DNA of 64,000 nucleotides from Enterobacter asburiae (lineage in GTDB: Bacteria > Pseudomonadota > Gammaproteobacteria > Enterobacterales > Enterobacteriaceae). The notes beneath the pieces are model-generated. The model had not been told where the DNA came from. It did no database searches and saw only the letters and a list, made by a program, of their open reading frames with translations. The DNA lies in contig NZ_CP102247.1 in the NCBI RefSeq assembly GCF_024599655.1, forward strand, positions 2,728,001 to 2,792,000, given 5' to 3'. The number at the start of each line of letters is the position of its first letter. Position 1 is the stretch's first letter. Shown piece by piece: positions 9,389 through 18,113 of the stretch. The position numbers were made by a program, and so were the translations under genes.

Positions 9389-9410
9389 GGCCCCACCGTT
9401 TCCCGGCAGA

Positions 9411-10178
9411 TTACGCCTCGGTCAGCGCAAAACGGTTTTTCAGGACATGGCGGATTTCCTCCTCCGCCAGCTGCCGCGTTTCAGTGCCGTTCGCCGTGAT
9501 GGTTTTCAGCACATCGCCCAGTAAAATCTGGCGCCCTTCCGGGCTGTGCTGCACCACCACCCGCTTCTGCACAAAGATGGCATCCGGGTGCGTGGAGTTA
9601 AGGTAGTTGGCCGGGACGAAATCAATCCATTCCTGAGGCGTGAGATCAAAGCCGTATTGCCGGGCCCATTCTCCCTCAACCTTCGCCTCAAGCAGATATT
9701 CGCCCTCCGCGCTGCGGCTTAGCCGAAACGTGTCGAAATCCTGCGTGATTTCCACATTAAGCGTGTCCAGCGCCATCGGCGCGCGAATGCCGTAGCTGCC
9801 AAACCCGAGATCGCAGAGCCACTGTCGGCTATCTACCTCAGCGATGAGCGCCATATGGGTTTTCGGCCGCCGCGCGGGGTAGAACATCGGGCGCGCCGCC
9901 ACGAAGCGGTAAGGTATTCCTAACGCCTCCAGCGCCATGGCAAAAAGCCCGTTCACCTCGTAGCAGTAGCCGCCGCGCCCCTGCGTTAAGACCTTATCGG
10001 CAATGTCGTCTGGTGCCAGCGAGACAATTTTACCCGCCTGCACGTCCAGATTCTCAAAGGGAACGGAAAAGAGCTGATGACGCATCAGCGCATGCAGGGT
10101 GGCCGTATCGGCAGCCGCCGGTCCGGTGTAGTTTATGCGTTTGAAATAGGTGGAAATGTTGAAATTATCGCTGTGCAT
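9411..10178 (-). CDS. Arylamine N-acetyltransferase
   Basis: 255 residues of the NAT family, which moves acetyl from acetyl-CoA to aryl amines, hydrazines and hydroxylamines. The Cys-His-Asp triad is visible as C72 (GRGGYCYEVNG), H108 (KTHMAL) and D123 (LCDLGFGS). FENLDVQ at 41-47 is another family signature. By memory it is clearly different from E. coli NhoA along its length, so it looks like a distinct paralogue class rather than the nhoA orthologue. It is divergent from a MocR-family regulator with a 96 bp gap, and that regulator is the natural candidate for its control. Confidence 0.88.
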   Translation of the reverse strand: MHSDNFNISTYFKRINYTGPAAADTATLHALMRHQLFSVPFENLDVQAGKIVSLAPDDIADKVLTQGRGGYCYEVNGLFAMALEALGIPYRFVAARPMFYPARRPKTHMALIAEVDSRQWLCDLGFGSYGIRAPMALDTLNVEITQDFDTFRLSRSAEGEYLLEAKVEGEWARQYGFDLTPQEWIDFVPANYLNSTHPDAIFVQKRVVVQHSPEGRQILLGDVLKTITANGTETRQLAEEEIRHVLKNRFALTEA

Positions 10179-10274
10179 AATGCCTCCTTGTCCTGAACAT
10201 GTCGGACACTATAGATGGCGCGCATCATTGGCTGTATAGTCAGTTTTATCGAAAATTAGCCTGAACAGATACCC

Positions 10275-11729
10275 ATGTCTGCCCCGTCCCAGTCGTCCCC
10301 ACACTATCGCCGAATTGCCGAGATGCTGCGCCTCACGCTCACGTCTGGCGCGCTGCGCGTCGGTGACAGGATGATCTCCGCACGCAAACTGGCCGAGCGC
10401 GAGCACGTTAGCCTTCCGACGGCGCTGGAGGCCCTTCGCTGCCTGGAGGCTGAAGGGCTGATCGTTGCGCGCCCGCGTTCAGGTTATTACATCCGCCAGA
10501 CCAGCCTGCCACCGCGCGTAGAGCCCGCGCGTTCCTCACCAGGCCCGGTCCCCGTCACCCTGTCCGCCGTGGCCCGGTCGCTGTTCAGCAGTGCAGAAGC
10601 CAGGCTGATCCCGCTGGGCGCCGCCCTGCCCGATCCCGCGTGGCTGCCGGGAGACGCGCTGCAGCGGGCATTGCACTCTGCGGGCCGTCGTCTGGACGCG
10701 CATGGACAGAGCTACAGCCTGCCTCCGGGAAGGGGGGATTTGCGAAGTAAGATTGCCGCCCGTTCTGCACAGTGGGGAGCCCGGTTCGGCGCGGACGATC
10801 TCATTATTACCGCAGGCGCGACGCAGGCGCTGCGCCTGGCCCTTCGGGCCGTGTGCCAGCCGGGCGATGTCGTGGCGATTGAGCAGCCAGCCTACTTTGG
10901 CACGCTTCTGCTGCTGGAGGATTTAAGCCTGAAGGCCTTAGCGATCCCCACCGACCCTGTCGACGGCCTGCTGCTGGAACCGCTGGCGGACGCCATTCGC
11001 TGCCACCGCCCTGCTGCCGTTCTGGCCTCGCCCACCGTGCAAAACCCGTTGGGTGCCAGCATGCCCGTCGCCCGCAAGCAGGAGCTGGTTGCCCTGCTTG
11101 AAGAGGCGGGAATTCCTTTGATTGAGGACGATGTTTACGGTGACCTGGTCGGCGAGGGGCAACGTCCTCCGGCCTGCAAGGCGTTCGACCAGAGCGGGAA
11201 TGTGATTTACTGCAGTTCTCTGTCTAAAACGCTTGCGCCGGGCTGGCGAATCGGCTGGATTGCCGCCGGACGCTACCACCCGCAGGTCTTACAGGCCCGC
11301 ATGGCCGGAGACTGGGCCGGTACGCCGCTGCTGGAAGCCGCGGCGAGCGAGATGCTGGCAAGCGGCGACTACGATCGCCACCTGCGGCGGCTAAAGCGCC
11401 GGGTCGCAGAGGGTGTTTTAGCCGTCGTCGCACAAGTCGAGGCCAGTTTCCCACCCGGTACGCGCGTTAGCGTACCCGCAGCCGGTTTCCTGCTGTGGGT
11501 AGAACTGCCTCAGCAGGTCAACGCGCTGGAGGTGCACCGTCGCGCGCTGGCGCTGGGCATTGGCGTCAGCCCTGGTCCCCTGTTTTCCCCGGCCGCGGAG
11601 TTAACGCACTTTCTGCGGCTGAACTGCGCAAACGAACCTACGCCCCGCCTGCTGAACGCCGTGGACCAGATTGGCGCGCTGTGTCACGAGCTGGCTGTTT
11701 TCACACCAGACTCTCCAGCCACTCGGTAA
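10275..11729 (+). CDS. MocR/GabR-family regulator (GntR HTH fused to aminotransferase fold)
   Basis: 484 residues. Residues 1-75 are a GntR winged helix (HYRRIAEMLRLTLTSGALRVGDRMISARKLAEREHVSLPTALEALRCLEAEGLIVARPRSGYYI, split here across its two halves). The remainder is a fold-type I PLP aminotransferase domain with ITAGATQALRLALRAV, SPTVQNPLGASMP, IEDDVYGDL and the PLP lysine K318 in SSLSKTLAPGWRIGW. MocR proteins use PLP as an effector-sensing cofactor. It resembles YdcR in architecture. Divergent from the N-acetyltransferase gene; its 3' end overlaps the convergent LysR gene by 29 bp. Confidence 0.88.
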   Translation: MSAPSQSSPHYRRIAEMLRLTLTSGALRVGDRMISARKLAEREHVSLPTALEALRCLEAEGLIVARPRSGYYIRQTSLPPRVEPARSSPGPVPVTLSAVARSLFSSAEARLIPLGAALPDPAWLPGDALQRALHSAGRRLDAHGQSYSLPPGRGDLRSKIAARSAQWGARFGADDLIITAGATQALRLALRAVCQPGDVVAIEQPAYFGTLLLLEDLSLKALAIPTDPVDGLLLEPLADAIRCHRPAAVLASPTVQNPLGASMPVARKQELVALLEEAGIPLIEDDVYGDLVGEGQRPPACKAFDQSGNVIYCSSLSKTLAPGWRIGWIAAGRYHPQVLQARMAGDWAGTPLLEAAASEMLASGDYDRHLRRLKRRVAEGVLAVVAQVEASFPPGTRVSVPAAGFLLWVELPQQVNALEVHRRALALGIGVSPGPLFSPAAELTHFLRLNCANEPTPRLLNAVDQIGALCHELAVFTPDSPATR

Positions 11730-12585
11730 AGACCCGCACCTTGCGGGAGAGATGACGGTGTGGATAGAGCAGTGACAGATTGCGGTCCGGCGAGCGATAG
11801 TCTGGCAAGACTTCAACCAGAAGGCCGCGGTCAATGTAAGGCTGAAGAAAAAGATTCATCCCCTGCATTAACCCCAGCCCGGCAAGGCCTGCCGCGATGT
11901 AGGCCTCGGAGTTATCCACGACAAGCTTACCGGGAAGTTTAATCTCCGCGACGCCTTCCGGCGTGGTAAACGTCCACGGATGAATTTGTCTGCTGCGGTT
12001 ATTAATCCAGTTGATGGCCTGATGTTGCCGTAAATCATCCGGCGTTTCTGGCGTACCGTGTTTTGCCAGCCAGGCCGGGCTGGCGCAGGTCGTGATTTTG
12101 ATGTTCCCGATTTTACGCGCGATATACTCGCCGTCCTCCAGCTCTCCCACCCGCAGCACGCAGTCCAGGCCATCCCGCAGCATATCCCGACGGCGGTCAG
12201 AGCTGCTCAGAATGATGTCGATCTCAGGATGCTGACGATAAAAATCAGGCAGATTGGGGATGACCCGCAGCGTGGCAATAGAGACCGGCATATCCACACG
12301 CAGCTGACCGTGTATTGCCCGGTCCGTACCAAACGACTCCAGTAATTCGTCCGCCTGCGCCAGCAGGGGTTTACTCCGGCGGTAAAACGCTTCCCCATCC
12401 GGCGTCAGGCTAATCCGACGCGTTGTGCGCTGCAGTAGCCGCGTGCCGCTGTGCTGCTCCAGAAGCTGTAACGCTTTGGTGACCGCCGGACGATGGATCT
12501 GCAGATTCTCCGCTGCCTGGGTAAGGCTGCCTGACTCGACAATTTCAATAAAAATTCGAATAGCTTCAAAGAGGTTTATTTGCAT
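11701..12585 (-). CDS. LysR-family transcriptional regulator (divergent from nitronate monooxygenase gene)
   Basis: 294 residues from the ATG at 12585 (MQINLFEAIRIFIEIVESGSL); the longer open frame upstream does not look like protein of this family. Winged HTH at residues 1-62 with SLTQAAENLQIHRPAVTKALQLLEQHSGTRLL, then the effector domain with RVDMPVSIATLRVIPNLPDFYRQHPEIDIIL, similar to the AaeR/CrgA branch. It is divergent from the nitronate monooxygenase-like gene with a 135 bp gap, the usual arrangement for a LysR regulator and its target. The 3' end overlaps the convergent MocR gene by 29 bp, so the two mRNAs are complementary there. Confidence 0.88.
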   Translation of the reverse strand: MQINLFEAIRIFIEIVESGSLTQAAENLQIHRPAVTKALQLLEQHSGTRLLQRTTRRISLTPDGEAFYRRSKPLLAQADELLESFGTDRAIHGQLRVDMPVSIATLRVIPNLPDFYRQHPEIDIILSSSDRRRDMLRDGLDCVLRVGELEDGEYIARKIGNIKITTCASPAWLAKHGTPETPDDLRQHQAINWINNRSRQIHPWTFTTPEGVAEIKLPGKLVVDNSEAYIAAGLAGLGLMQGMNLFLQPYIDRGLLVEVLPDYRSPDRNLSLLYPHRHLSRKVRVFTEWLESLV

Positions 12586-12720
12586 AAGGGACGCTTTTGC
12601 CGCGAGCAGGATAAAATGATTGTTACTAATTTTATAACAGTGATGAATCTTTTTGGCTATTTTTCCTAACAATCCTGCGCCATACACTCTTCCCCATTCA
12701 AACGTAAGGAAGAGTCTGCT

Positions 12721-13701
12721 ATGAAAAATAACCGTATTTGTCAGATCCTGGGTATCGAAAAACCTGTTATTCAGGGGCCGTTATCCTGGCTCACGGATGC
12801 CCGTTTAGTCGCTGCGGTCAGCAATGCCGGAGGGCTCGGCGTGCTGGGGCCCAATGCCGGTTTAACCGCCGACACCGCGGTGTCCACGCCGGAAGAGACC
12901 GCCGAAAAAATGCGCGAAGAAATTCGTAAAACCAAACGGCTGACCGAAAAGCCCTTTGGCGTGAACCTGATCCCCACGGCCGTTAATGACGTCTGGACAG
13001 GGCCGATCCTTCAGGTGGTGAAAGACGAAGGCGTCAGGGTCGTGGTGTATACGGGCTATGGGGAAGGCAGCATTATTCCCGCACTGTTCAGCGAGTTAAA
13101 GGAGGCGGGTATCGCCATTATCTACCGCGACATCAACCCAACGCCGGAGAACACCCGCCTCGCGGAAGAAATGGGGGCTGACATTATCGTCGCCACCGGT
13201 TTTGATGAGGGCGGAACGTTACCCGCAACGGTGCTTGGCACCTTTTCCATCGTGCCGCTGATTGCCGATGCCGTGAAGCACGTCCCGGTGATGGCCGCGG
13301 GCGGCATTACCGATAATCGCACCGCCAGAGCGGCGCATGCATTGGGTGCGGAAGGCGTGTTTGCCGGGTCGGTCTTTATCAGCACGGAAGAAAGCCGCGT
13401 GCCGCAGGGGGTCAAAGAGAAAATTGTTGCCGCCAACGGCCTCGATTTGCTGCTTTTCCGCACCGTGCCCCACTACTACCGCTCTCTTCCCGGCAAGCTG
13501 GCGGAAAAACTGGCGGCGATGGATAAAGCAGGCGCAAGTAACGAAGCGCTGGGCAAGGCGATGGGAGGATTACGGGGCCTGCGTCTTGGCATGCTGGAAG
13601 ATAACACCGATGAAGGCTATATCGCGCTCGGCACGGGGATTGGAAACATCCGCAGCGTGAAAAGCGTGGCCGAGGTTGTTAATGCGTTAACGGTTGAGTA
13701 A
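12721..13701 (+). CDS. Nitronate monooxygenase / 2-nitropropane dioxygenase-like FMN protein
   Basis: 326 residues, TIM-barrel NMO/NPD family. Visible marks: KPVIQGPLSWLTDARLVAAVSNAGGLGVLGPN at the start, PFGVNLI, IIVATGFDEGGTLP, PVMAAGGITDNRTARAAHALGAEGVFAGSVFI (the FMN phosphate-binding GGI..G region). Class I enzymes usually carry a His in the GG-H-G loop after the strand at residue 158-165; here the loop reads DEGGTLP without His, so catalysis may differ. AAGGAAGAG precedes the ATG. It is controlled most likely by the divergent LysR gene, and ends at a 10 bp hairpin shared with the convergent SDR gene. Confidence 0.82.
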   Translation: MKNNRICQILGIEKPVIQGPLSWLTDARLVAAVSNAGGLGVLGPNAGLTADTAVSTPEETAEKMREEIRKTKRLTEKPFGVNLIPTAVNDVWTGPILQVVKDEGVRVVVYTGYGEGSIIPALFSELKEAGIAIIYRDINPTPENTRLAEEMGADIIVATGFDEGGTLPATVLGTFSIVPLIADAVKHVPVMAAGGITDNRTARAAHALGAEGVFAGSVFISTEESRVPQGVKEKIVAANGLDLLLFRTVPHYYRSLPGKLAEKLAAMDKAGASNEALGKAMGGLRGLRLGMLEDNTDEGYIALGTGIGNIRSVKSVAEVVNALTVE

Positions 13702-13708
13702 GTGCCCC

Positions 13709-13734
13709 GGCGTCCTGGCCTGCACCAGGACGCC
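13709..13734. terminator. Hairpin between convergent genes
   Basis: A perfect 10 bp inverted repeat (GGCGTCCTGG / CCAGGACGCC) with a 6 nt loop fills most of the gap between the nitronate monooxygenase stop (13701) and the SDR stop (13743). It lacks a long T-run on either side, so it may act as a bidirectional stop or a 3' protecting hairpin. Confidence 0.55.
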
Positions 13735-13742
13735 CAGGTTCA

Positions 13743-14798
13743 TCAGGGAATAATCCGTGCGGCTCTCAGCTGCGCGAACAGGCTGAAAAACATCTCATCA
13801 GTCGCCTGCATTTGCGTAAAACCCGCCCTGCGCAGCTTGCTCCCGTCACCGAACATGTCGTAATCCCAGCTAAAGACAAAATCGGCAAACCGCCCGTCGC
13901 TCAGCTGCAGAATATCCGCTTCCACCAGCCGCGCTTCGGCAAGCTCGCGCCATACCCCGCGATAGTCGTTAAACAGCTGATGAAATGACAACCTCACCGG
14001 CGGCGCAGAGTCCAGTTCAAACCAGCGTGCAATGCGCGGCCACAGTTCGCTCCAGCGCCAGACATCGCCATTGTTTACGTTGAAGGCCTGATTCTGTGCC
14101 GCAGGTGACGTGGCGGCCCACAGGGTTGCCTCGGCCAGCAGCCCGGCGTCGGTATGGTCAACGATGCTGAGCCAGGCCTGTTCCGAACCGGGAAAACGCA
14201 GCGGTAAACCCAGCACCTTGCACAGGGAGGCGTACAGGGCGATGCTCAGCGCAAGGTTCATGGTATTGCCCGATACCGCACTCCCCACCACGCCCGGCCT
14301 GATGGCATTCCAGTGCCAGCCTTTCCCCCGCTGAAACTGGCTGAGCCACGTGAGTTGCGCGGCGTTAAATTCGACACCCGGTACGCCGGGATCGCTTTCC
14401 CGCGCCGGGGTTTTAAACGGCCCAAGATGTGCACCATAAACTTTATACCCCTGCATCAGGCTTACCGTCTGCAAAGGCGCCGTTTTTTCGTGGGTGCTGA
14501 CCAGATTACGCAGCATGGTGACGTTCGGCTCAACCATGTCCGTCCAGTTCGCCGCGTTCGCCCAGGCGCTGTAAAAGATATGGGTGACACCGTTCAGGGC
14601 GTGCAGCGCCCGCGCGGTGTCCTGCGCATCCAGTAAATCGACGTTCACCACGGGAATGCCGTCCGGGTGGGCTACCGCGTGGCGACTGAGGCCGATCACC
14701 TCCCACTGATGGTGCAGAAGGGTGTTGACCAGCTGCCTGCCGACAATGCCGCTGGCGCCCGCGACCAGGGCGACGTTGTGTTGCTGCATCTTATTCAT
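13743..14798 (-). CDS. Extended SDR-family NAD(P)-dependent oxidoreductase (PRISE-like)
   Basis: 351 residues from the ATG at 14798, which has GGAG at a good distance. The Rossmann motif VALVAGASGIVGRQLVNTLL is at the N-terminus, followed by GLSRHAV and VVNVDLLD (cofactor contacts) and HIFYSAWA. The lipid/iridoid-reductase-like PRISE proteins share the later KVYGAHLGPFKTPARESDP and NAIRPGVVGSA segments; here the usual YxxxK is written QGYKVYG, as in that group. Substrate is unknown. It is divergent from a LysR gene (97 bp apart), which probably regulates it. Confidence 0.8.
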   Translation of the reverse strand: MNKMQQHNVALVAGASGIVGRQLVNTLLHHQWEVIGLSRHAVAHPDGIPVVNVDLLDAQDTARALHALNGVTHIFYSAWANAANWTDMVEPNVTMLRNLVSTHEKTAPLQTVSLMQGYKVYGAHLGPFKTPARESDPGVPGVEFNAAQLTWLSQFQRGKGWHWNAIRPGVVGSAVSGNTMNLALSIALYASLCKVLGLPLRFPGSEQAWLSIVDHTDAGLLAEATLWAATSPAAQNQAFNVNNGDVWRWSELWPRIARWFELDSAPPVRLSFHQLFNDYRGVWRELAEARLVEADILQLSDGRFADFVFSWDYDMFGDGSKLRRAGFTQMQATDEMFFSLFAQLRAARIIP

Positions 14799-14895
14799 GG
14801 TGTTTCTCCGTAAAGGGTGACAGACGCAGTGTGATCTATTATTTTTTTTGGAGATATCCCCTGAAACCGATGGCACTTATAAGCAGAATCATTAA

Positions 14896-15783
14896 ATGAA
14901 TAATAAGCTCACTGCCATTTACACCTTTCTACGCGTCGCTGAAGCGGGCTCGTTTTCGGCGGCCGCCCGTCAGACCGGTATTAAGCAGTCCGCCGTCAGT
15001 CAACAGATCGCGGCGCTTGAGGAATCACTGGGTGTGGTACTGCTGCACCGTACGACGCGTACGATGAAGCTGACCGAACAGGGTGAACGTTACCGGCGAG
15101 ATATGCAGCTCGTGCTGGATGCCATGGGGGAAGCGGAGAGGCGTTTACATCCTGTCGACCCTGGCGTTCAGGGACGCGTCCATGTCCAGCTACCGAGCGG
15201 CCTGGGGCAAATTTTTTTGCCGCATCTGCTGGCGCTACAGCGCCTTCATCCCGAACTGCAGCTCAAGATTTCCCTGGATGACCGCCTTGCCGATCTGGTG
15301 ACGGAGGGCGTGGATGTCGCGATACGGCTGGGCAGTGAGCCTCCGCAGGCGCACGCGGCTCGCGTGCTGGCGCGTATTGAAGCCGCGCTGTTTGCCGCTC
15401 CCGGTTTTCAGGCGGTACACGCCGTCAGCGAGCTGGCAACGCTGCCACACGTACGGTTCAGCGCTATTCCACTGGATGCCCCCCTGCGCCTGATTGCTGA
15501 CGAGGAAACGGTCGAGGTCAACGTGAATACCGTTTTCCGTGCCAACACCAGCGACGCGCTGCTGCAGGCGCTGGAGTCAGGCATCGGTATCGGCGGCATG
15601 CAGCGACCGCTCGTGGCCAGGGCGCTGCAGGCGGGCACGCTGGTACCGGTGCTGCCCCACTGGCGGTTACCCGATCGCTTCCTCTATGCCGTTTATCCTG
15701 ACGCACGCTTTATTCCGCAGCGCGTCAGAAAGGTCGTCAGCGTGATTGAGAAGTTACTGCCTGAAATAATAAAGAAAAACTGA
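14896..15783 (+). CDS. LysR-family transcriptional regulator (divergent from SDR gene)
   Basis: 295 residues. HTH at 1-60 with TFLRVAEAGSFSAAARQTGIKQSAVSQQIAALEESLGVVLLHRTTRTMKLTEQGERY across positions 9-66, followed by the periplasmic-binding-like effector domain (GRVHVQLPSGLGQIFLPHLLALQRLHPELQLKISLDDRLADLV, GVDVAIRLG). This is the CrgA/DhcR-like branch. It sits 97 bp from the divergent SDR gene, the probable target. No further motif identifies the effector. Confidence 0.87.
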   Translation: MNNKLTAIYTFLRVAEAGSFSAAARQTGIKQSAVSQQIAALEESLGVVLLHRTTRTMKLTEQGERYRRDMQLVLDAMGEAERRLHPVDPGVQGRVHVQLPSGLGQIFLPHLLALQRLHPELQLKISLDDRLADLVTEGVDVAIRLGSEPPQAHAARVLARIEAALFAAPGFQAVHAVSELATLPHVRFSAIPLDAPLRLIADEETVEVNVNTVFRANTSDALLQALESGIGIGGMQRPLVARALQAGTLVPVLPHWRLPDRFLYAVYPDARFIPQRVRKVVSVIEKLLPEIIKKN

Positions 15784-15865
15784 TTGTTTCCGCCGTAAAT
15801 CACGTGCATTTTTTACCCGCAAGGAATAGAGTGTTTTTACCGTATCCCCTCTTTCTGGAGCACGT

Positions 15866-16135
15866 ATGCCGGATTACTGTTTTTTCCAAAAAGGCCCGAA
15901 CCTCATTGCGATCGAGAGCGCAAACACCGATGCGGCCGCTCAGCTCATCGCTCAGGGGTTTGAAAAACAGTTTGAGGAGATCGGCGCTGCGGATGAAAAA
16001 GAGGCGCTTACCCGCCTTGCGGATATCCGTAAAAATAATGAGATCGATCGCCATAACTTCCTGGCCGGAGCGGGCGAAATGCCGCTGATCGGCGCGCTGG
16101 CGGCTGCGGCAACCTGGTTGGTGCAAAAGAAATAA
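15866..16135 (+). CDS. Conserved-looking small protein of unknown function
   Basis: 89 residues, not recognised. It starts MPDYCFFQKGPNL after a GGAG ribosome-binding site. A charged, likely helical middle (residues 30-65, rich in Glu/Ala/Lys) is followed by a short hydrophobic, Ala/Gly-rich tail (PLIGALAAAATWLVQKK) that could associate with membrane or pack as a helix. Codon use is like the surrounding genes and the gene is convergent with umuC, ending 12 bp from it. No function is proposed. Confidence 0.55.
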   Translation: MPDYCFFQKGPNLIAIESANTDAAAQLIAQGFEKQFEEIGAADEKEALTRLADIRKNNEIDRHNFLAGAGEMPLIGALAAAATWLVQKK

Positions 16136-16147
16136 CGCAACCATCCT

Positions 16148-17410
16148 CTACTTCGCCACCGGCAAATCGGCGTACCGCGTCGTATAGGCCGGTGACAGCA
16201 TCTCACGCTTCATCGCCCAGGATTTCTCAATACCCTGCCCGGCGAACCATATCTTCCCTTTACCGGAATGATTTACGCTGTCCATCATCGCCATCAGCGC
16301 CGCGCTGTTGGCGCGCAGACGATTATCGTCAAACAAATTCAGCTGGGCGACGCCGCTGCTGAAAAAGTCCGCCAGCATGACCCCGGCTTTCATATAGCGA
16401 TATCCGTCGAGCCATATACGCCCCAGCGCCTCCGTGGCGGCGCGGATGATATCACGCGAGTCATTGGTGGGCGTCATCAGGGTGACAGAAGCCTGATTGC
16501 CGTAATAAATTTCGTTGTCCGCGTGCGGGCTGGTGCGCACAAACACGCTGATAAAACGACAGTATTGATGCTCGCCGCGCAGTTTTTCCGCAGCGCGTTC
16601 CGCGTAGGCGCAAATGGCCTGGTGCATCTCCTCGTACTGCGTAATACGGTGTCCAAACGAACGGCTACAGATAATTTGCTGCTTCGTGGGGGTGAACTCT
16701 TCCAGATCAAGACAGGGCTCACCGCGAAGCTCGCGGGCCGTCCGTTCCAGTACCACGTTGAAATGTTTGCGAATGACCCAGGACGACGCTTCCGCCAGCT
16801 CCAGCGCCGTGGTAATGCCCATCGCGTTCAGTTTTTTCGTGATGCGCCGCCCTACCCCCCACACCTCCTCTACCGGAACCTTTGCCAGCAGCTTACGCTG
16901 CCGCTCGTGGCCTGAGAGATCGACCACGCCGCCCGTGCTGGCCCAGCGTTTCGCCGCATAGTTGGCCAGCTTCGCCAGCGTTTTGGTCGGGGCAATACCG
17001 ACGCCAACGGTTAAGCCCGTATTTTTAAAGACCTGCGTGCGCATCTGGTGACCGAACGCTTCCAGAGACAGGCAGTGACTGACCCCTGAAACGTTCACGA
17101 ACGCCTCATCAATGGAGTAAATCTCTATTGCCGGGGCGAGATCGGTCAGCGTCTGCATGACCCGACTGCTGAGATCGGCATACAGCGCATAGTTCGAGCT
17201 AAAGACGTAAACCCGCGACGGGTATAGCTTTTCTTTGAATTTAAAATACGGCTCCCCCATTTTTATGCCGAACTGCTTTGCCTCCCGCGACAGTGAAATA
17301 ATGCAGCCGTCGTTATTGGACACCACCACGATGGGTTTCCCCTCCAGATCGGGGCGGAATACCCGCTCGCAGGAGGCATAGAAGCTATTCACATCAACCA
17401 GCGCGAACAT
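16148..17410 (-). CDS. umuC: DNA polymerase V catalytic subunit UmuC (chromosomal copy)
   Basis: 420 residues, Y-family translesion polymerase. Catalytic acidic residues: D6 in MFALVDVNSFYASCE and the YSIDEAF pair near 101-102. The C-terminal beta-clamp-binding motif is visible as AQLNLFD. The ATG at 17410 lies inside umuD (17 nt overlap), so translation is coupled. UmuC copies lesion-containing DNA with UmuD'2 on RecA filaments. A second umuDC, in the prophage at 41-42.7 kb, is similar along its full length (roughly two thirds identical by eye). Confidence 0.95.
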   Translation of the reverse strand: MFALVDVNSFYASCERVFRPDLEGKPIVVVSNNDGCIISLSREAKQFGIKMGEPYFKFKEKLYPSRVYVFSSNYALYADLSSRVMQTLTDLAPAIEIYSIDEAFVNVSGVSHCLSLEAFGHQMRTQVFKNTGLTVGVGIAPTKTLAKLANYAAKRWASTGGVVDLSGHERQRKLLAKVPVEEVWGVGRRITKKLNAMGITTALELAEASSWVIRKHFNVVLERTARELRGEPCLDLEEFTPTKQQIICSRSFGHRITQYEEMHQAICAYAERAAEKLRGEHQYCRFISVFVRTSPHADNEIYYGNQASVTLMTPTNDSRDIIRAATEALGRIWLDGYRYMKAGVMLADFFSSGVAQLNLFDDNRLRANSAALMAMMDSVNHSGKGKIWFAGQGIEKSWAMKREMLSPAYTTRYADLPVAK

Positions 17411-17828
17411 GTTTATGCGTTTTGAGCGTGTGGGTGACGACGCCGAAGATCTGCAGCTCCTCTTCGGACTGAAAGGTAATCGGCTGATAGCGGGCATTAT
17501 GCGCCAGAAGTCTCAGAACCGGACGGGTCTGTAGCTCTTTCACCGTAAACTCACCGGCGACCGACGCCACGACAATATCCCCATGTTCGGCATTTAACGA
17601 ACGATCGACCACCAGCAGATCGCCGTCGCCGATCCCCGCCCCAATCATGGAGTCTCCACTCACCTTGATAAAATAGGTCGCACTGGGGTGCCTTACTGCC
17701 AGCCGGTTAAGATCGAGACGATCCTCCACATAATCCTGCGCCGGGCTGGGAAACCCACAGGCAACACGTTCTAAAAATAAAGGTAATTCAATGATTTGTT
17801 TTGGTTGATAAGAAAAGAGAGTGTCCAT
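17394..17828 (-). CDS. umuD: DNA polymerase V accessory protein UmuD (chromosomal copy)
   Basis: 144 residues, LexA-like S24 self-cleaving protein. The cleavage pair C24-G25 (VACGFPSP), nucleophile S60 (VSGDSMI) and general base K97 (EFTVKEL) are all at the canonical positions, so RecA-stimulated conversion to UmuD' should work. It heads the umuDC operon and is preceded by a LexA box 18 bp upstream of the start. Confidence 0.95.
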   Translation of the reverse strand: MDTLFSYQPKQIIELPLFLERVACGFPSPAQDYVEDRLDLNRLAVRHPSATYFIKVSGDSMIGAGIGDGDLLVVDRSLNAEHGDIVVASVAGEFTVKELQTRPVLRLLAHNARYQPITFQSEEELQIFGVVTHTLKTHKHVRAG

Positions 17829-17846
17829 AATGCCTTTCTCGCCAGA

Positions 17847-17866
17847 TACTGTATATAAATACAGTA
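17847..17866 (-). promoter_or_regulatory. LexA (SOS) box of chromosomal umuDC
   Basis: TACTGTATATAAATACAGTA matches the LexA consensus CTGT-N8-ACAG with extended flanks and is a palindrome except at the centre. It lies 18 bp before the umuD ATG and so overlaps the promoter, giving tight SOS control. Confidence 0.92.
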
Positions 17867-17978
17867 TTACGGATTATGGACAAGGATCAAGGTCATTTCC
17901 GGAGGCGAACCCAAACGCGTTGAAGTTTGAGCGGTTTTAATTAAGCAACATCGCCTGCGTTAACAGGCCTGACAGTAT

Positions 17979-18058
17979 AAGTCATATAAAAGTCATTTGG
18001 TTTATGACTTACAAAAATAACATCACTACGCAATAACTACATATTGACTTTAAAGTCA
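17979..18058 (+). promoter_or_regulatory. AGTCAT repeat array, candidate operator of the RHH gene
   Basis: Two direct copies of AAGTCAT at 17979 and 17990 are spaced exactly 11 bp, an inverted ATGACTT follows at 18004, and a perfect 14 bp palindrome TGACTTTAAAGTCA lies at 18045-18058. The array ends 55 bp before the start of the ribbon-helix-helix gene. Short, helically phased half-sites are what RHH repressors bind; autoregulation is inferred. Confidence 0.6.
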
Positions 18059-18113
18059 GATAAAAGCATATTTTACGGCACGAATTAACAAGACTTACTG
18101 GAGAATATTTTCC

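Noticed and set aside
9411..10178. Orthologue of E. coli nhoA
   Set aside because: Only the NAT family motifs agree; the remainder diverges and the context is different.
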